Assembly (NCBI RefSeq): GCF_006349365.1
Contig: NZ_CP040899.1
Coordinates: 496,001-560,000 of the forward strand
Length of the DNA: 64,000 nt
Direction of reading: 5' to 3'
DNA from: Georgenia wutianyii
Lineage (GTDB): Bacteria; Actinomycetota; Actinomycetes; Actinomycetales; Actinomycetaceae
Position 1 is the first letter of the stretch; each line of letters opens with the position of its first letter. Under the pieces are notes generated by a model that did not search any database, was not told the origin of the DNA, and saw nothing but the letters and a program-made list of their open reading frames with translations. Of this stretch, positions 33,617 through 42,665 are shown piece by piece. The position numbers were made by a program, and so were the translations under genes.

Positions 33617-34543
33617 ATGGCCAGGTACATCGGGCGGCGCCTGCTGCAGATGGTCCCGGTGTTCCTCGGGGCGACCCTGCTCATCTACGCCATGGTCTTC
33701 GCCCTGCCCGGGGACCCCGTGGCGGCGCTGGGCGGGGAGCGGGGCCTGCCGGCGGCGGTGCAGGAGCAGATCCGCCAGGAGTACAACCTCGACAAGCCGT
33801 TCCTCGTCCAGTACCTGCTGTTCCTGCGCGGGATCTTCACCCTCGACCTCGGTGTGACGTTCTCCGGGCGCGACGTCCTGGACGTCGTCGCGGAGGCGCT
33901 GCCGGTCACCGCCCGGCTCGCCGTCATGGCGCTCGTCTTCGAGGCGGTCCTGGGAATCGGGATCGGTCTGGTCGCCGGGATGCGACGAGGTGGGCTGTTC
34001 GACTCCACGGTGCTCGTCATCAGCGTCCTCGTCATCGCCGTCCCGACCTTCGTCATCGGCTTCGTCCTCCAGTTCGTCGTCGGCGTACGCCTGGGCTGGC
34101 TGCCCGTGACGGTCGGCAACGACCCCACCTTCGTGTCCCTGCTCATGCCCGCCGTCGTCCTCGGCGCGGTCTCCCTCGCCTACGTGCTCCGCCTGACCCG
34201 CACGTCGGTGTCCGAGACGCTCACCGCCGACTTCGTGCGGACGGCACGGGCCAAGGGCCTGCGCCGCGGCAGGGTGGTCAACGTCCACGTCCTGCGCAAC
34301 TCCCTCATCCCCGTCATCACCTTCCTCGGCGCCGACCTCGGCTCGTTCATGGGCGGGGCGATCGTCACCGAGGGGATCTTCAACATCAACGGGGTCGGCG
34401 GCACCCTCTTCCGCGCGATCATCCAGGGGGAGAACGTCACCGTCGTGTCCCTGACGACGGTGCTCGTCATCGTCTACATCCTCGCCAACCTGCTCGTCGA
34501 CCTGCTCTACGCCGCGCTCGACCCGAGGATCCGCTATGGCTGA
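33617..34543 (+). CDS. Peptide ABC transporter permease (OppB-like)
   Basis: 308 residues with six membrane helices. It starts with the typical MARYIGRRLLQMVPVFLGATL and carries the ATPase-contact loop TARAKGLRRGRVVNVHVLRNSLIPVIT. It is one half of the translocation channel. The frame overlaps the next permease by eight bases. Confidence 0.93.
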   Translation: MARYIGRRLLQMVPVFLGATLLIYAMVFALPGDPVAALGGERGLPAAVQEQIRQEYNLDKPFLVQYLLFLRGIFTLDLGVTFSGRDVLDVVAEALPVTARLAVMALVFEAVLGIGIGLVAGMRRGGLFDSTVLVISVLVIAVPTFVIGFVLQFVVGVRLGWLPVTVGNDPTFVSLLMPAVVLGAVSLAYVLRLTRTSVSETLTADFVRTARAKGLRRGRVVNVHVLRNSLIPVITFLGADLGSFMGGAIVTEGIFNINGVGGTLFRAIIQGENVTVVSLTTVLVIVYILANLLVDLLYAALDPRIRYG

Positions 34544-35510
34544 CCTGACACCGGGGGTCCTGCCCGACCCGACCGCGCGACGTCGCGGTCAGGAGCACTT
34601 CTTCGCCGAGCTCGACGAGGAGGGGCTGGGCGCCGTCGACGCCGTCGCCGACAGCGGGGCGCCGTCGACCATGTGGGGCGAGGCGTGGCACAAGCTGCGG
34701 CGTCGTCCGCTGTTCTGGGTGGCGGCGGTGATCATCGTCCTCGTGTGCACGGTGGCGCTGTTCCCCTCGCTGTTCACCTCCCAGGACCCGCGGTACTGCG
34801 TGCTGGCGAACTCCCTCGAGCGGCCCCGGCCGGGCCACCCGTTCGGCTTCGACCGGCAGGGGTGCGACCTGTACTCCCGGGTGATCTACGGGGCACGCTC
34901 CTCGGTGAGCGTCGGGGTGCTGACGACGGCGCTCGCCATGGTCCTGGGGACGACGGTGGGGGCGCTCGCGGGCTTCTTCCGCGGCTGGCTGGACAGCGTG
35001 CTGTCCCGCATCACCGACATCTTCTTCGCCGTGCCGCTCGTCCTCGGGGCGATCGTCTTCATGCAGGTGACCGAGAGCCGCACGATCCTCACCGTCGTCC
35101 TCGTGCTCGCCGTCTTCGGCTGGCCGGCGATCGCCCGCATCGCGCGCGGGTCGGTGATGAACGTCGCCACCAACGACTACGTGACGGCCTCGCGGGCGCT
35201 GGGTACCGGGCCGTTCGGGGTGCTCTCCCGGCACGTCCTGCCCAATGCCGCCCCGCCGATCATCGTCTACGTCACGGTCGCGCTCGGGGTCTTCATCGTC
35301 ACGGAGGCGACCTTGAGCTTCCTCGGGGTGGGCCTGCCGCCTTCGGTCATCTCGTGGGGCGGGGACATCTCCCAGGCACGCGCCTCCCTGCGCACCCGGC
35401 CCGGCGTGCTCTTCTATCCCGCCGGGGCGCTGGCCCTCACCGTGCTCGGCTTCATCATGATGGGCGACGCCGTGCGCGACGCCCTCGACCCGAGGGTGCG
35501 GGACCGATGA
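34536..35510 (+). CDS. Peptide ABC transporter permease (OppC-like)
   Basis: 324 residues. The N-terminal OppC segment (SGAPSTMWGEAWHKLRRRPLF) precedes the first helix, and the ATPase-contact loop reads TASRALGTGPFGVLSRHVLPNA. The periplasmic part includes HPFGFDRQGCDLYSRVIYGARSS, common to OppC/DppC. It pairs with the OppB-like protein. The stop overlaps the ATPase gene start by four bases (ATGA). Confidence 0.93.
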   Translation: MADLTPGVLPDPTARRRGQEHFFAELDEEGLGAVDAVADSGAPSTMWGEAWHKLRRRPLFWVAAVIIVLVCTVALFPSLFTSQDPRYCVLANSLERPRPGHPFGFDRQGCDLYSRVIYGARSSVSVGVLTTALAMVLGTTVGALAGFFRGWLDSVLSRITDIFFAVPLVLGAIVFMQVTESRTILTVVLVLAVFGWPAIARIARGSVMNVATNDYVTASRALGTGPFGVLSRHVLPNAAPPIIVYVTVALGVFIVTEATLSFLGVGLPPSVISWGGDISQARASLRTRPGVLFYPAGALALTVLGFIMMGDAVRDALDPRVRDR

Positions 35511-37189
35511 GCGCGTCGAGGGGTCGCGAGGAGCCGCTGCTCGAGATCCGTGCCCTCGAGGTGGCCTTCCGCTCGACCACCGGCGTGATCCCCGCGGTGC
35601 GCGGCGCGAGCCTCACCGTCTACCCGGGGCAGAGCGTGGCGATCGTCGGGGAGTCCGGCTCCGGCAAGTCCACCCTGGCCAACGCGATCATCGACCTGCT
35701 GCCCGGAACGGGCCAGGTCACCGGGGGCAGCATCACGTTCGCCGGGGAGGACATCACCCACCCGAGCCGGCGGCAGATGGAGCGGCTGCGCGGCGCGCAC
35801 ATCGGGCTGGTCCCGCAGGACCCGATGACCAACCTCAACCCGGTGTGGCGGATCGGCTTCCAGGTGCGCGAGACACTGGCGGCGAACGGCGTCGCGACGG
35901 GGGCCGCCGCGCGTCGCCGGGCGAGCGAGGTGCTCGCCGAGGCGGGCCTGGACGACGCCGAGCGGCGCTCGCGGCAGTACCCGCACGAGTTCTCCGGGGG
36001 GATGCGCCAGCGGGCACTGATCGGCATCGCCCTGGCCGGCGAGCCGGAGCTCCTCATCGCCGACGAGCTCACCTCGGCCCTCGACGTCACCGTCCAGCGG
36101 CGCATCCTCGACCACCTCGACACGCTCACCGCCGAGCGGGACGTCGCCGTCCTGTTCATCACCCACGACCTCGGCCTGGCGGGGGAGCGGGCCGAGCACC
36201 TCGTCGTCATGCGCCGGGGCCTGGTGGTGGAGTCGGGGCCCTCGGAGCAGATCCTCACCGACCCCCGCCACCCGTACACGCGACGCCTCGTGGACTCCGC
36301 GCCGTCGCTGACCTCCCGGCGGATCCAGGTGGCCAAGGAGCACGGCAGGGAGTCGGAGGAGCAGCTGGCCGACACCGAGGTGGCCCGCCGGCCGGACATC
36401 CTCTCCGTGGAGCACCTGACGATGGAGTTCTCCATCCGCGGGGGGCTGCCCGGCACGGGGACGACCTTCAAGGCGGTCGACGACGTCTCCTTCGCCCTGC
36501 CGCGCGGGGCGACGACGGCGCTCGTGGGGGAGTCGGGCTCGGGAAAGTCCACGGTGGCGAACATCGTCCTCAACCTCCTGGAGCCGACCGAGGGGCGGGT
36601 GGTGTTCGAGGGGACGGACATGGGCTCGCTGAACAGGCGTGAGCTGTTCGACTTCCGCCGCAAGGTGCAGCCGGTCTTCCAGAACCCCTACGGCTCCCTC
36701 GACCCCATGTACTCGATCTTCCGCGCCATCGACGAGCCGCTGCGGCTGCACGGGATCGGCAACCGCAGATCGAGGGCGGACCGCGTCGCGGAGATGCTCG
36801 ACCTCGTGGCACTGCCGCGCTCGACGATGCGCCGCTACCCCGGTGAGCTGTCCGGCGGGCAGCGTCAGCGGGTGGCGATCGCCCGCGCGCTGGCCCTGCA
36901 GCCCGAGCTCGTCGTGTGCGACGAGGCGGTCTCCGCGCTCGACGTCCTCGTCCAGGCGCAGATCCTCACCCTGCTGCACGACCTGCAGCGCGAGCTGGGC
37001 CTCACCTACCTGTTCATCACCCACGACCTCGCGGTCGTGCGGCAGATCGCGGACACGGTCGCGGTGATGGAGAAGGGTCGCATCGTGGAGATGGCGACGA
37101 CCGACGAGGTGTTCGAGTCCCCGCAGCAGCCCTACACGCAGGAGCTGCTCGCGGCGATCCCCGGCGCCACCCTCGACATCGGCGGGTGA
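35507..37189 (+). CDS. Fused dual ATP-binding protein of the peptide ABC transporter (OppD-OppF)
   Basis: 560 residues that join two complete ABC ATPase domains. Each has Walker A GESGSGKST, a signature loop (FSGGMRQRALIG in the first, LSGGQRQRVAIA in the second) and Walker B (LLIADELTSALD and LVVCDEAVSALD). The first half matches OppD and the second OppF. A natural fusion of this kind is common in actinomycetes. The second Walker B has Ala-Val in place of the usual PTS after the catalytic Glu, which is tolerated in this family. Confidence 0.94.
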   Translation: MSASRGREEPLLEIRALEVAFRSTTGVIPAVRGASLTVYPGQSVAIVGESGSGKSTLANAIIDLLPGTGQVTGGSITFAGEDITHPSRRQMERLRGAHIGLVPQDPMTNLNPVWRIGFQVRETLAANGVATGAAARRRASEVLAEAGLDDAERRSRQYPHEFSGGMRQRALIGIALAGEPELLIADELTSALDVTVQRRILDHLDTLTAERDVAVLFITHDLGLAGERAEHLVVMRRGLVVESGPSEQILTDPRHPYTRRLVDSAPSLTSRRIQVAKEHGRESEEQLADTEVARRPDILSVEHLTMEFSIRGGLPGTGTTFKAVDDVSFALPRGATTALVGESGSGKSTVANIVLNLLEPTEGRVVFEGTDMGSLNRRELFDFRRKVQPVFQNPYGSLDPMYSIFRAIDEPLRLHGIGNRRSRADRVAEMLDLVALPRSTMRRYPGELSGGQRQRVAIARALALQPELVVCDEAVSALDVLVQAQILTLLHDLQRELGLTYLFITHDLAVVRQIADTVAVMEKGRIVEMATTDEVFESPQQPYTQELLAAIPGATLDIGG

Positions 37190-37195
37190 GGGAGG

Positions 37196-38386
37196 TCAGC
37201 GCTGGAGCGGCAGCTCCAGGGCGTCGGTGAGCTCGGGGGCGGTGAAGCGGCGGACCTGGCCGCGCTCGCCGTCGATCTCGCGCAGGTCGAGGGAGCCGGG
37301 GTCGAGCCCGTCGAACCCGCGGGCGGTGACGAGCAGGCGTGACTCCACCGAGCCGACCAGCCGGTTGTAGTGCGCCACCGCGCTCTCCAGCGTGCGGCCG
37401 AGCTGGCTCGCGTGCCCGGCCACGGTGCCAAGCCGCTCGTAGAGCGTGCGGCCGAGCTCGAGCAGCCGGCGCGCGTCCTCGGTGACCGAGGCGGAGGCCC
37501 ACACGCTCGCCGTCGTGCGCAGGAGGGCGAACAGGGACGCCGGGCCGGCCGGGGCGACCCCCTGCTTGAAGGCGTGCTCGAGGAGGCCCGGGTCCTCCTC
37601 GAGGGCGGCGGAGAGCAGGCCCTCGGCGGGGACGAACATGACGACGAGCTCCGGGCTGCCGCTCAGCTGCTCGGCGTAGCGCCGCGCGCCGAGCGCGTCG
37701 ACGTGGGAGCGCAGCGCACGGGCGTGGGCCGCGAGCAGACGCGCCCGCCGGTCCGCGGTCGCGGGGTCGTTGACCGCGGTGACGGCGCTCGCCTCGAGGT
37801 AGGAGTCGAAGGGGACCTTCGCGTCGATGACGAGCGTCTTGCCCTCCGGCAGCCGGACGACGAGGTCCGGGCGACCTGTGGCGTCCGGCGTCGCGCCCGG
37901 CAGCGAGGCGAGCGAGGGCTGCTCGAGGAAGTCGACGTGCCGCAGCATCCCGGCCGCCTCGACGATCCGGCGCAGCTGGACCTCGCCCCACTGCCCGCGG
38001 GCCGTGCCCGAGCGCAGCGCCCCGGCGAGCGTGGCGGTCGTGGCGCGCAGCTCCTCCTCCGAGCGCTGGGCGGCGTGCAGCCGCTCGGCGAGGACGGTGA
38101 ACTGCTCGGTGCGCTCCCGCTCGAGCTCGGCGACGTGCTCACCCACCTGCGCGAGCGTGGCGCGCACCGGCGCGAGGGCGCGCAGCACGTCGTGGTCACG
38201 CGAGGCGCGGTCCTTGAGGTCGGCGCACTCCGCGGCCAGCGCCTCCGCCCGGGCGCGGGCGGCCGCAGCCTCCTGCCGGGCCCCGGAGAGCGCGCCCTCG
38301 CCCCGGGTGCGGGCAGCCAGCCACCCGACCGTCAGCCCGAGGGCCAGGGCCGCGACGGCGAGGACGATCACCACTGTCGTGTCCAT
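37196..38386 (-). CDS. rmuC: DNA recombination protein RmuC
   Basis: 396 residues: an N-terminal membrane helix (TVVIVLAVAALALGLTVGWLAA), a long coiled coil (about 30-125) and the RmuC nuclease-like core starting RGQWGEVQLRRIVEAAGM with PDLVVRLPEGKTLVIDAKVPFDSYLEA. RmuC limits inversions between short repeats in E. coli. The ATG start gives the membrane helix directly. It converges on the peptide transporter operon with only six bases between stops. Confidence 0.92.
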   Translation of the reverse strand: MDTTVVIVLAVAALALGLTVGWLAARTRGEGALSGARQEAAAARARAEALAAECADLKDRASRDHDVLRALAPVRATLAQVGEHVAELERERTEQFTVLAERLHAAQRSEEELRATTATLAGALRSGTARGQWGEVQLRRIVEAAGMLRHVDFLEQPSLASLPGATPDATGRPDLVVRLPEGKTLVIDAKVPFDSYLEASAVTAVNDPATADRRARLLAAHARALRSHVDALGARRYAEQLSGSPELVVMFVPAEGLLSAALEEDPGLLEHAFKQGVAPAGPASLFALLRTTASVWASASVTEDARRLLELGRTLYERLGTVAGHASQLGRTLESAVAHYNRLVGSVESRLLVTARGFDGLDPGSLDLREIDGERGQVRRFTAPELTDALELPLQR

Positions 38387-38450
38387 GTGCCCCAGCCTCG
38401 CAGCCCCCACCGACATCCCCGCGCAGGCGGGGGTGCGGGGGTGCCGGACG

Positions 38451-39026
38451 TCAGAGGAGGACGGTGACGATCGCCAGGCCGGTGGTGGCGAGGAGCAGGG
38501 CGGCGGGCGCGGCGTCGAGGCGGCGCTGCGGACGCGGCAAGCCGGCCGCTCCCGGGCGGCCGGTCCGGTGCTGATCGATGAGCCGGGCCACCACGGCGGG
38601 GTCGCCCCCGCCCGCGACGTCGGCGGTGAGCCGGTCCAGCCGGGGCAGCGCGGGCTCCTCCCGGCGCCTGCCGAGCCAGCGGCCGAGGGCACTGCGGGCG
38701 GGCAGGCCCCACGCCCCGACCTTCCCGCCGTCGACGAGGAGCTCCAGGCCCCAGCGGGTGCGCGTGCCGGTGACCGCCGACCACGGCAGCCACGTCGTGC
38801 TCAGGACGTTGACCACGCGCACCCCGCCGCGCTCCACCCGCACGAGCGGACGCCAGAAGGCGGCCCAGCCCATGGCGGCGAGGACGGCGGGCAGCGCGCC
38901 GTAGGCGAGGAGCGCGCTGGACCCGCCCTCCAGCGCGAGGGCGAGGAGGACGACGACGGCGATCACCCAGGTGACGACGGCGTAGACCCGGCTCGTGGGG
39001 GCGCGGAAGACGACGGCGGGCTGCAC
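38451..39026 (-). CDS. PH-domain-like membrane protein of unknown function
   Basis: 191 residues: two helices at about 16-55, then a bacterial PH-like domain with RVERGGVRVVNVLSTTWLPWSAVTGTRTRWGLELLVDGGKVGAWGLP, and a hydrophobic C-terminal end. Such proteins are usual in actinomycetes; function unknown. The start is a GTG with a weak ribosome-binding site, so it is uncertain by a few codons. Confidence 0.7.
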   Translation of the reverse strand: MQPAVVFRAPTSRVYAVVTWVIAVVVLLALALEGGSSALLAYGALPAVLAAMGWAAFWRPLVRVERGGVRVVNVLSTTWLPWSAVTGTRTRWGLELLVDGGKVGAWGLPARSALGRWLGRRREEPALPRLDRLTADVAGGGDPAVVARLIDQHRTGRPGAAGLPRPQRRLDAAPAALLLATTGLAIVTVLL

Positions 39027-39055
39027 CCGGTCATCATCCCAGCCCGCGTCGGCCC

Positions 39056-39415
39056 TCAGCCGTGCTCGGGGCGCTCCCCACCCTGGGGCGGCTCGCCCGG
39101 CTGGCTGGTCACCGTGGTGAGGAGGAAGACCGAGTCCTCCAGCGCGGCGACGGCGTGGCGCTGGTGGGTGAGGGTGTGCAGCTCGCCGGAGGACAGGACC
39201 GGCTCGCCCTCCCCGGTCACCCGCACGCGCCCGACGAGCACCTGGATGCTCGCGGCGTGCGGTGCGTTGTGCTCGGCGAGCTCGGCGCCCTCGCGCAGCG
39301 CGATGATGGTCTGGCGCAGGACGCCGTCGCGGACGAGCAGCTCGGCACTGCGGCCGTACTCGTCGGCGCGCGCGGCCTCCAGGTGGGAGGTGGTGAGGGC
39401 GGTGAGGTCGGGCAT
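39056..39415 (-). CDS. Small cupin-fold protein
   Basis: 119 residues forming one cupin domain. ALREGAELAEHNAPHAASIQVLVGRVRVTGEG is motif 1 in outline and LTHQRHAVAALEDSVFLLTTV motif 2. The histidines His48, His52 and His85 could bind a metal. Function is unknown; relatives are described only as cupins. It is divergent from ychF across a 249-bp region that holds a long imperfect palindrome. Confidence 0.78.
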   Translation of the reverse strand: MPDLTALTTSHLEAARADEYGRSAELLVRDGVLRQTIIALREGAELAEHNAPHAASIQVLVGRVRVTGEGEPVLSSGELHTLTHQRHAVAALEDSVFLLTTVTSQPGEPPQGGERPEHG

Positions 39416-39497
39416 CGGTCCTCCTCGGGGCGTCGGATGGACTCACCGTGGCACAGCACCCGGCGCTCCGCACGGGGCATGGACCCTCGATCGTGCG

Positions 39498-39573
39498 CCC
39501 GTTCCTGCCACCGTGCGGGCGCTGCGGCAGGCGCACCGTGACAGGAAGGGGCGCACGGTGGCAGGGGAACGGG
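39498..39573. repeat. Imperfect long palindrome in the cupin-ychF divergent region
   Basis: CCCGTTCCTGCCACCGTGCG (39498-39517) faces its complement at 39552-39573, which has two extra bases. The loop contains two further copies of the CACCGTG/CGGTG word. The 249-bp gap between the genes contains no reading frame I would defend. Confidence 0.55.
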
Positions 39574-39664
39574 CCTGCGCGGGGGGTGCAGCGGGGCCCG
39601 CGATGGCAGCACCGGGCGCAAGGTCGGTGGGCCGCCCGCCGTGGGCCACGTAGAATCCAGCCCC

Positions 39665-40750
39665 GTGGCCCTCACCATCGGAATCGCGGGACTGCCCAAC
39701 GTCGGCAAGTCGACCCTGTTCAACGCGCTCACCCGCGCGACCGTGCTCGCCGCGAACTACCCGTTCGCGACGATCGAGCCGAACATCGGCGTCGTGCCGC
39801 TGCCGGACCCGCGGCTGGAGAAGCTCGCCGAGATCTTCGGCTCGCAGAAGATCCTCCCCGCGACGGTCTCGTTCGTCGACATCGCCGGCATCGTCCGCGG
39901 TGCCTCGGAGGGGGAGGGGCTGGGCAACCAGTTCCTCGCCAACATCCGCGAGGCGGACGCGATCTGCCTGGTGACCCGCGCGTTCAGCGACCCCGACGTG
40001 GTCCACGTCGAGGGCCGGGTCGCCCCGGCCGAGGACATCGAGACGATCATCACCGAGCTGGTCCTCGCCGACCTGCAGACGATGGAGAAGGCGATCCCGC
40101 GGCTGGAGAAGGAGGTGCGCGGCAAGAAGACCGACGCCGCCGTCCTCGACACCGCCCGCGGCGCCCTCGCGCTGCTGGAGGAGGGCACGGCGATCTCCGC
40201 CGGTGCCGCGAAGGCCGGGCTGGACCCCGAGCACCTCGCCACCTTCCAGCTGCTGTCCGCCAAGCCGTTCATCTACGTCTTCAACACCGACGACGAGGGC
40301 CTGGCCGACACCGCGATGCAGGCCGAGCTCCGTGAGCTCGTCGCCCCGGCGGACGCGATCTTCCTCGACGCGAAGTTCGAGTCCGAGCTCGTCGAGCTGG
40401 AGCCGGAGGAGGCCGCCGAGATGCTCGCCGACGCCGGCCAGGAGGAGGCGGGCCTCGACCAGCTCGCCCGGGTCGGCTTCGACACCCTGGGCCTGCAGAC
40501 CTACCTCACCGCCGGGCCGAAGGAGGCCCGCGCGTGGACGATCCACAAGGGCGCCACGGCCCCCGAGGCGGCGGGCGTCATCCACACCGACTTCCAGCGC
40601 GGCTTCATCAAGGCCGAGATCGTCTCCTTCGACGACCTCGTCGCCGCCGGCTCCATGGCCGAGGCCAAGGCCCGCGGCCAGGTGCGCATGGAGGGCAAGG
40701 ACTACGTCATGCAGGACGGCGACGTCGTGGAGTTCCGCTTCAACGTGTGA
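39665..40750 (+). CDS. ychF: Redox-regulated ATPase/GTPase YchF
   Basis: 361 residues of the Obg-related YchF family. The G1 loop is GLPNVGKSTLFNAL and G3 lies in DIAGIVRGASEGEGLGNQFL; the C-terminal TGS-like domain ends VMQDGDVVEFRFNV. YchF hydrolyses ATP more readily than GTP and binds ribosomes. The GTG start gives VALTIGIAGLPN. The last 45 bases are duplicated 8 kb downstream, so the 3' end of the gene appears to be an integration site whose coding sense is preserved. Confidence 0.95.
   Translation: MALTIGIAGLPNVGKSTLFNALTRATVLAANYPFATIEPNIGVVPLPDPRLEKLAEIFGSQKILPATVSFVDIAGIVRGASEGEGLGNQFLANIREADAICLVTRAFSDPDVVHVEGRVAPAEDIETIITELVLADLQTMEKAIPRLEKEVRGKKTDAAVLDTARGALALLEEGTAISAGAAKAGLDPEHLATFQLLSAKPFIYVFNTDDEGLADTAMQAELRELVAPADAIFLDAKFESELVELEPEEAAEMLADAGQEEAGLDQLARVGFDTLGLQTYLTAGPKEARAWTIHKGATAPEAAGVIHTDFQRGFIKAEIVSFDDLVAAGSMAEAKARGQVRMEGKDYVMQDGDVVEFRFNV
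40706..40750 (+). other. Left attachment-like sequence (ychF 3' end)
   Basis: The final 45 bases of ychF match 48643-48687 at 41 positions, and the last 19 match 47814-47832 with one mismatch. The direct orientation and the stop codon at the junction are what site-specific integration at a gene 3' end leaves behind. Confidence 0.6.
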
Positions 40751-40824
40751 AACCGGGCGTTTGTGCAGGTCAGAGCGGTATCGGGTGCTTCCAGTCCGCA
40801 CACGGTCCGCAAGAAGTTTCGCCT

Positions 40825-41148
40825 GATGGCTGGCTCGCCGAAGCGGAGGCCGTCGCCTCGGTCGGCAGCCGCGGGGACTCCTACGACAACGCGATGGCCG
40901 AGGCCATGAACTCCCTGTTCAGGGCCGAGTGCGTCCGCAACCCGGTCATGCGCCCGAAGGGCGGCTGGAAGAACGTGACCGACGTCGAGATCGCCGTCGC
41001 CGAGTACGTCGACTGGTTCAACCACCGACGCCTGCACGGCGAGATCGGCCTCGTTCCGCCCGCGGAGTTCGAGGCCAACCACTGGGCCAGCGTCACCCCC
41101 GAGCGCTACCCTGAAACACCCGTCCGCACCGGGGCTAATTCCAAGTAA
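40825..41148 (+). pseudogene. C-terminal fragment of an IS3-family transposase (OrfB)
   Basis: 108 codons read ASVGSRGDSYDNAMAEAMNS and VAEYVDWFNHRRLHGEIGLVPPAEFE, the end of an IS3-type DDE integrase core including its catalytic Glu region. The N-terminal two thirds and the first reading frame are absent, with nothing like them before ychF. It is a dead remnant marking recombination at the island's left end. Confidence 0.85.
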
Positions 41149-41150
41149 CC

Positions 41151-41178
41151 GAGCCTCCACGAAACCCGGGGCGATTCA
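41151..41178. repeat. Right terminal inverted repeat of the IS3 remnant
   Basis: GAGCCTCCACGAAACCCGGG and the following GCGATTCA, directly after the transposase stop codon, resemble the terminal repeats I know from actinobacterial IS3 elements. The matching left end is missing. The rest of the gap to ltrA (to 41287) holds no gene I can support. Confidence 0.55.
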
Positions 41179-41287
41179 CTCGCCACGGAGCGTCGATAGA
41201 CCGCCACACAACGGCGAAAGCCACATGCTCGGCTCCCGGCTGGGTTCCGGCGCGGGTGGCAGCCATGCTTACTGGGTGGGAGCTGGC

Positions 41288-42469
41288 TCAGTCGTCGGCG
41301 GGTAGTTGGCCGCGTCGTTGCTCGCGCAGTCCGGCCAGGATGGTGATGATCAGGGCGATGCCGATGGCGCTGACTGAGACCGCGGGCAGGAGTTGGTCGA
41401 GGTAGCCGACGGCCAGGATGGCCGGGATCGCGGCGAGGGGCCACGGCCAGGTCGCGCGCCACCCGTTGTTGCCGGAGATGATGACTGCGGTGCCGGTGAG
41501 GAACAATGCCGCGCCCGCGCACAGGGCCCACCGACCTCCGGTGGTGAGCTCACCGACCGGGTGGACGATGTATTGCTCGATACCGACCCCGACAGCCGCG
41601 AGGCCGAGGGTCAGCGGCAGGTGGCCGTAGACGTACCGGTCGGGCTTGGCGGTGTGTTGAGGCCGCTGCTCGGAGGTGAGCTGTTCCTTGCCCGCGACCG
41701 CACCGAGATCGAAGTAGTTCCACCACAGGGCGGAGGCGATGAGGAACCCGACTGCTGCGACGAGTACTGATGTGGGGTTCCAGTCGGTGTCGTGCATGCC
41801 GGTCACGACCGAGGCAACGGATTCACCGAGGACAAGGATGACGAACAGGGCGAAGCGTTCGGGCAGGTGCTCGATGTGCAGCGGGGCGTTGTCGCCCTTA
41901 CGGGTGGCGATCAGGGGTGCCGTGGCTTCCAGCGCGACGGCGAGGGCCCACAGCGCGTACGTGGCGGGCGCGGGCACAATCAGGGATACGGCCCACAGCA
42001 TCGCCCCGGCGGTGGTTCCGATCAGGTAGATCTCGATAGTGGTGCGTGCCTCGCGCACGTGGCGCCAGGCGCGGATGTACAGCGCCAGCAGCAGGAGCCG
42101 GGTGATGAGACATCCGACGGTGAACGCGGTGCTCTGGGCACCGGTTGGGTCGCTGGCTGCGGCGGCCATGACCGCCACACCGAATGCTCCGGCGAGTTTC
42201 GCCAGCCTGTACAGGACGTCATCGGTGTCGAACCGGTTGGCGTACAAGGTGATGGTCACCCACGACCACCATGTGACAGCGAACATCGACGTGAAGACCG
42301 CGGCCCCGTGCCAGGTCAGGTCCGCCGCGAAGGCTTTGGCGAGCTCGGCGACCACCAGCACGTAGGCGAGGTCCAGGAAGAGCTCGAGGCGGGAGGCGGA
42401 ACGGTCCTCGCCGGTGCGCAGCTCAGGCGGGCGTATCAGCCGCTGCGTCGGCTCCCTGTCAGTCGACAT
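41288..42469 (-). CDS. Low-temperature-requirement A (LtrA) family membrane protein
   Basis: 393 residues with about twelve helices. The N-terminal signature SASRLELFLDLAYVLVVAELAKAF and the central HIEHLPERFALFVILVLGESV are the LtrA hallmarks. The family was named for cold-sensitive Listeria mutants; its biochemical role is not known. It is island cargo and its codon use is visibly less GC-rich than that of ychF. The ATG start directly precedes STDREPTQ. Confidence 0.9.
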   Translation of the reverse strand: MSTDREPTQRLIRPPELRTGEDRSASRLELFLDLAYVLVVAELAKAFAADLTWHGAAVFTSMFAVTWWSWVTITLYANRFDTDDVLYRLAKLAGAFGVAVMAAAASDPTGAQSTAFTVGCLITRLLLLALYIRAWRHVREARTTIEIYLIGTTAGAMLWAVSLIVPAPATYALWALAVALEATAPLIATRKGDNAPLHIEHLPERFALFVILVLGESVASVVTGMHDTDWNPTSVLVAAVGFLIASALWWNYFDLGAVAGKEQLTSEQRPQHTAKPDRYVYGHLPLTLGLAAVGVGIEQYIVHPVGELTTGGRWALCAGAALFLTGTAVIISGNNGWRATWPWPLAAIPAILAVGYLDQLLPAVSVSAIGIALIITILAGLREQRRGQLPADD

Positions 42470-42595
42470 CGGATGGCTCCTGAGAATCGCGGGTGTCGGT
42501 CATGACGGGGCCAATGCCGTCAGGACGGGGCCACCGGTGGCCGGCTACCTGGTGTGGGGATGTTGACGGCGTAGCCGCGGGGCTGGCACGGAGCC

Positions 42596-42635
42596 CAGAT
42601 GGGCAGAGTGGATCGAATCCCACTCTGCCCATCTG
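42596..42635. terminator. Perfect 16-bp hairpin with an 8-base loop
   Basis: CAGATGGGCAGAGTGG, loop ATCGAATC, then the exact complement. It lies 30 bases beyond the stop of the leftward membrane-protein gene, so it probably ends that transcript. The inner part resembles a tRNA acceptor stem stacked on a T-arm, but there is no D or anticodon arm. Confidence 0.65.
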
Positions 42636-42665
42636 TGTGCGTCGGCCGCCGCGCCCTCCTTGTGG

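Noticed and set aside
28739..34288. Very long leftward frame that would extend xseA upstream by more than 1800 codons
   Set aside because: It runs antisense through ispH, the acyl-CoA ligase and peptide transporter genes. Only the last 409 codons are XseA.
36900..36940. Inactive second ATPase domain in the OppDF fusion
   Set aside because: The Walker B variation (DEAVSALD) occurs in active members of this ABC group, and Walker A and signature loops are complete.
42601..42631. tRNA gene
   Set aside because: Only an acceptor/T-arm-like hairpin is present. There is no D arm, anticodon arm or CCA-adjacent context.
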